DNA from: Caldisphaera lagunensis DSM 15908
GTDB lineage: Archaea; Thermoproteota; Thermoprotei_A; Sulfolobales; Acidilobaceae
Reading direction: 5' to 3'
Assembly: GCF_000317795.1 (NCBI RefSeq)
Contig: NC_019791.1
Span: forward strand, 1,482,847 to 1,546,846
Length of the DNA stretch: 64,000 nt
Under the pieces are notes generated by a model, which saw only the letters and a program-made list of their open reading frames with translations, ran no database searches and had not been told where the DNA came from. A program made the position numbers and the translations under genes. Shown one piece after another: positions 63,986-64,000 of this stretch (positions are counted from its first letter, which is position 1; the number at the start of each line of letters is the position of its first letter).

Positions 63986-64000
63986 ATGAACATATAAAAT

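Noticed and set aside
1..64000. CRISPR array or defence island
   Set aside because: No regularly spaced short repeats with unique spacers and no cas, restriction-modification, toxin-antitoxin or Argonaute genes were seen.

Overview
The window is a stretch of an AT-rich archaeal chromosome (roughly 30% GC by eye), most likely from a thermoacidophilic member of the Thermoproteota (Crenarchaeota), close in style to Acidilobales/Caldisphaera. The evidence is: a thermopsin-family protease; an aKMT-type protein lysine methyltransferase; an archaeal TmcA; archaeal GatCAB next to an archaeal AspRS; mevalonate kinase; a PhoU protein with an AbrB-like N-terminus; Lhr-type helicase; a tRNA gene without encoded CCA; and archaeal ribosome-binding sites (GGTG/GGTGAT) before many TTG and GTG starts. 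The organism name is inference only. Where a start was moved from the longest frame, the reason is given in the entry.

Layout. 1-3.5 kb: the 3' part of a penicillin-acylase-like hydrolase, small membrane proteins and a nitrilase. 3.8-6.7 kb: a secreted thermopsin-like protein with four recent 177-bp repeats. 6.8-10.7 kb: a carotenoid-hydratase-like membrane protein, a LysE exporter, a binding-protein-like gene and a 0.8-kb decayed region. 10.9-15.9 kb: a thiolase plus 3-hydroxyacyl-CoA dehydrogenase/enoyl-CoA hydratase fusion (acyl-CoA operon), then a GC-rich structured leader before an SDR reductase, then a methyltransferase. 16-19.5 kb: a metallo-beta-lactamase-fold gene bracketed by two 26-bp palindromes, a SPOUT RNA methylase preceded by a 24-codon micro-ORF, methylisocitrate lyase and a second MBL protein. 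19.5-21 kb: a decayed beta-helix surface protein. 21.2-32.9 kb: an acetyltransferase, tRNA-Leu, sugar epimerase, TrmI, acyl-CoA synthetase, aKMT, flavin reductase, TmcA and PEP synthase. 32.9-38.1 kb: GH38 mannosidase, isochorismatase, HisRS and a QueD-like protein.

38.2-46.3 kb is a co-directional run: AspRS, TerC, a COG1031-type radical SAM enzyme, an AbrB-PhoU protein and gatC-gatA-gatB. AspRS and GatCAB fit the indirect route to Asn-tRNA and Gln-tRNA. 46.3-53.9 kb: GcvT, rubrerythrin, aldo/keto reductase, a HhH protein, a ThiS/MoaD-like protein, mevalonate kinase overlapping a dihydropteroate-synthase-like gene, and an alcohol-dehydrogenase homolog. 54-64 kb: CBS protein, Lhr helicase, an ABC transporter, creatininase-like and FAH-family enzymes, DedA, an RHH-like protein, and a LysO exporter split over two overlapping genes.

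Most of the window is ordinary core genome. I see no CRISPR array, intact insertion sequence, prophage or recognisable defence island. The least explained signals are the structured leader at 14352-14419, whose alternative pairings could hide the SDR ribosome-binding site; the palindrome pair around the MBL gene at 15974-16737; the coupled micro-ORF at 17556-17630; and the decayed loci at 9440-10218 and 19529-21038.
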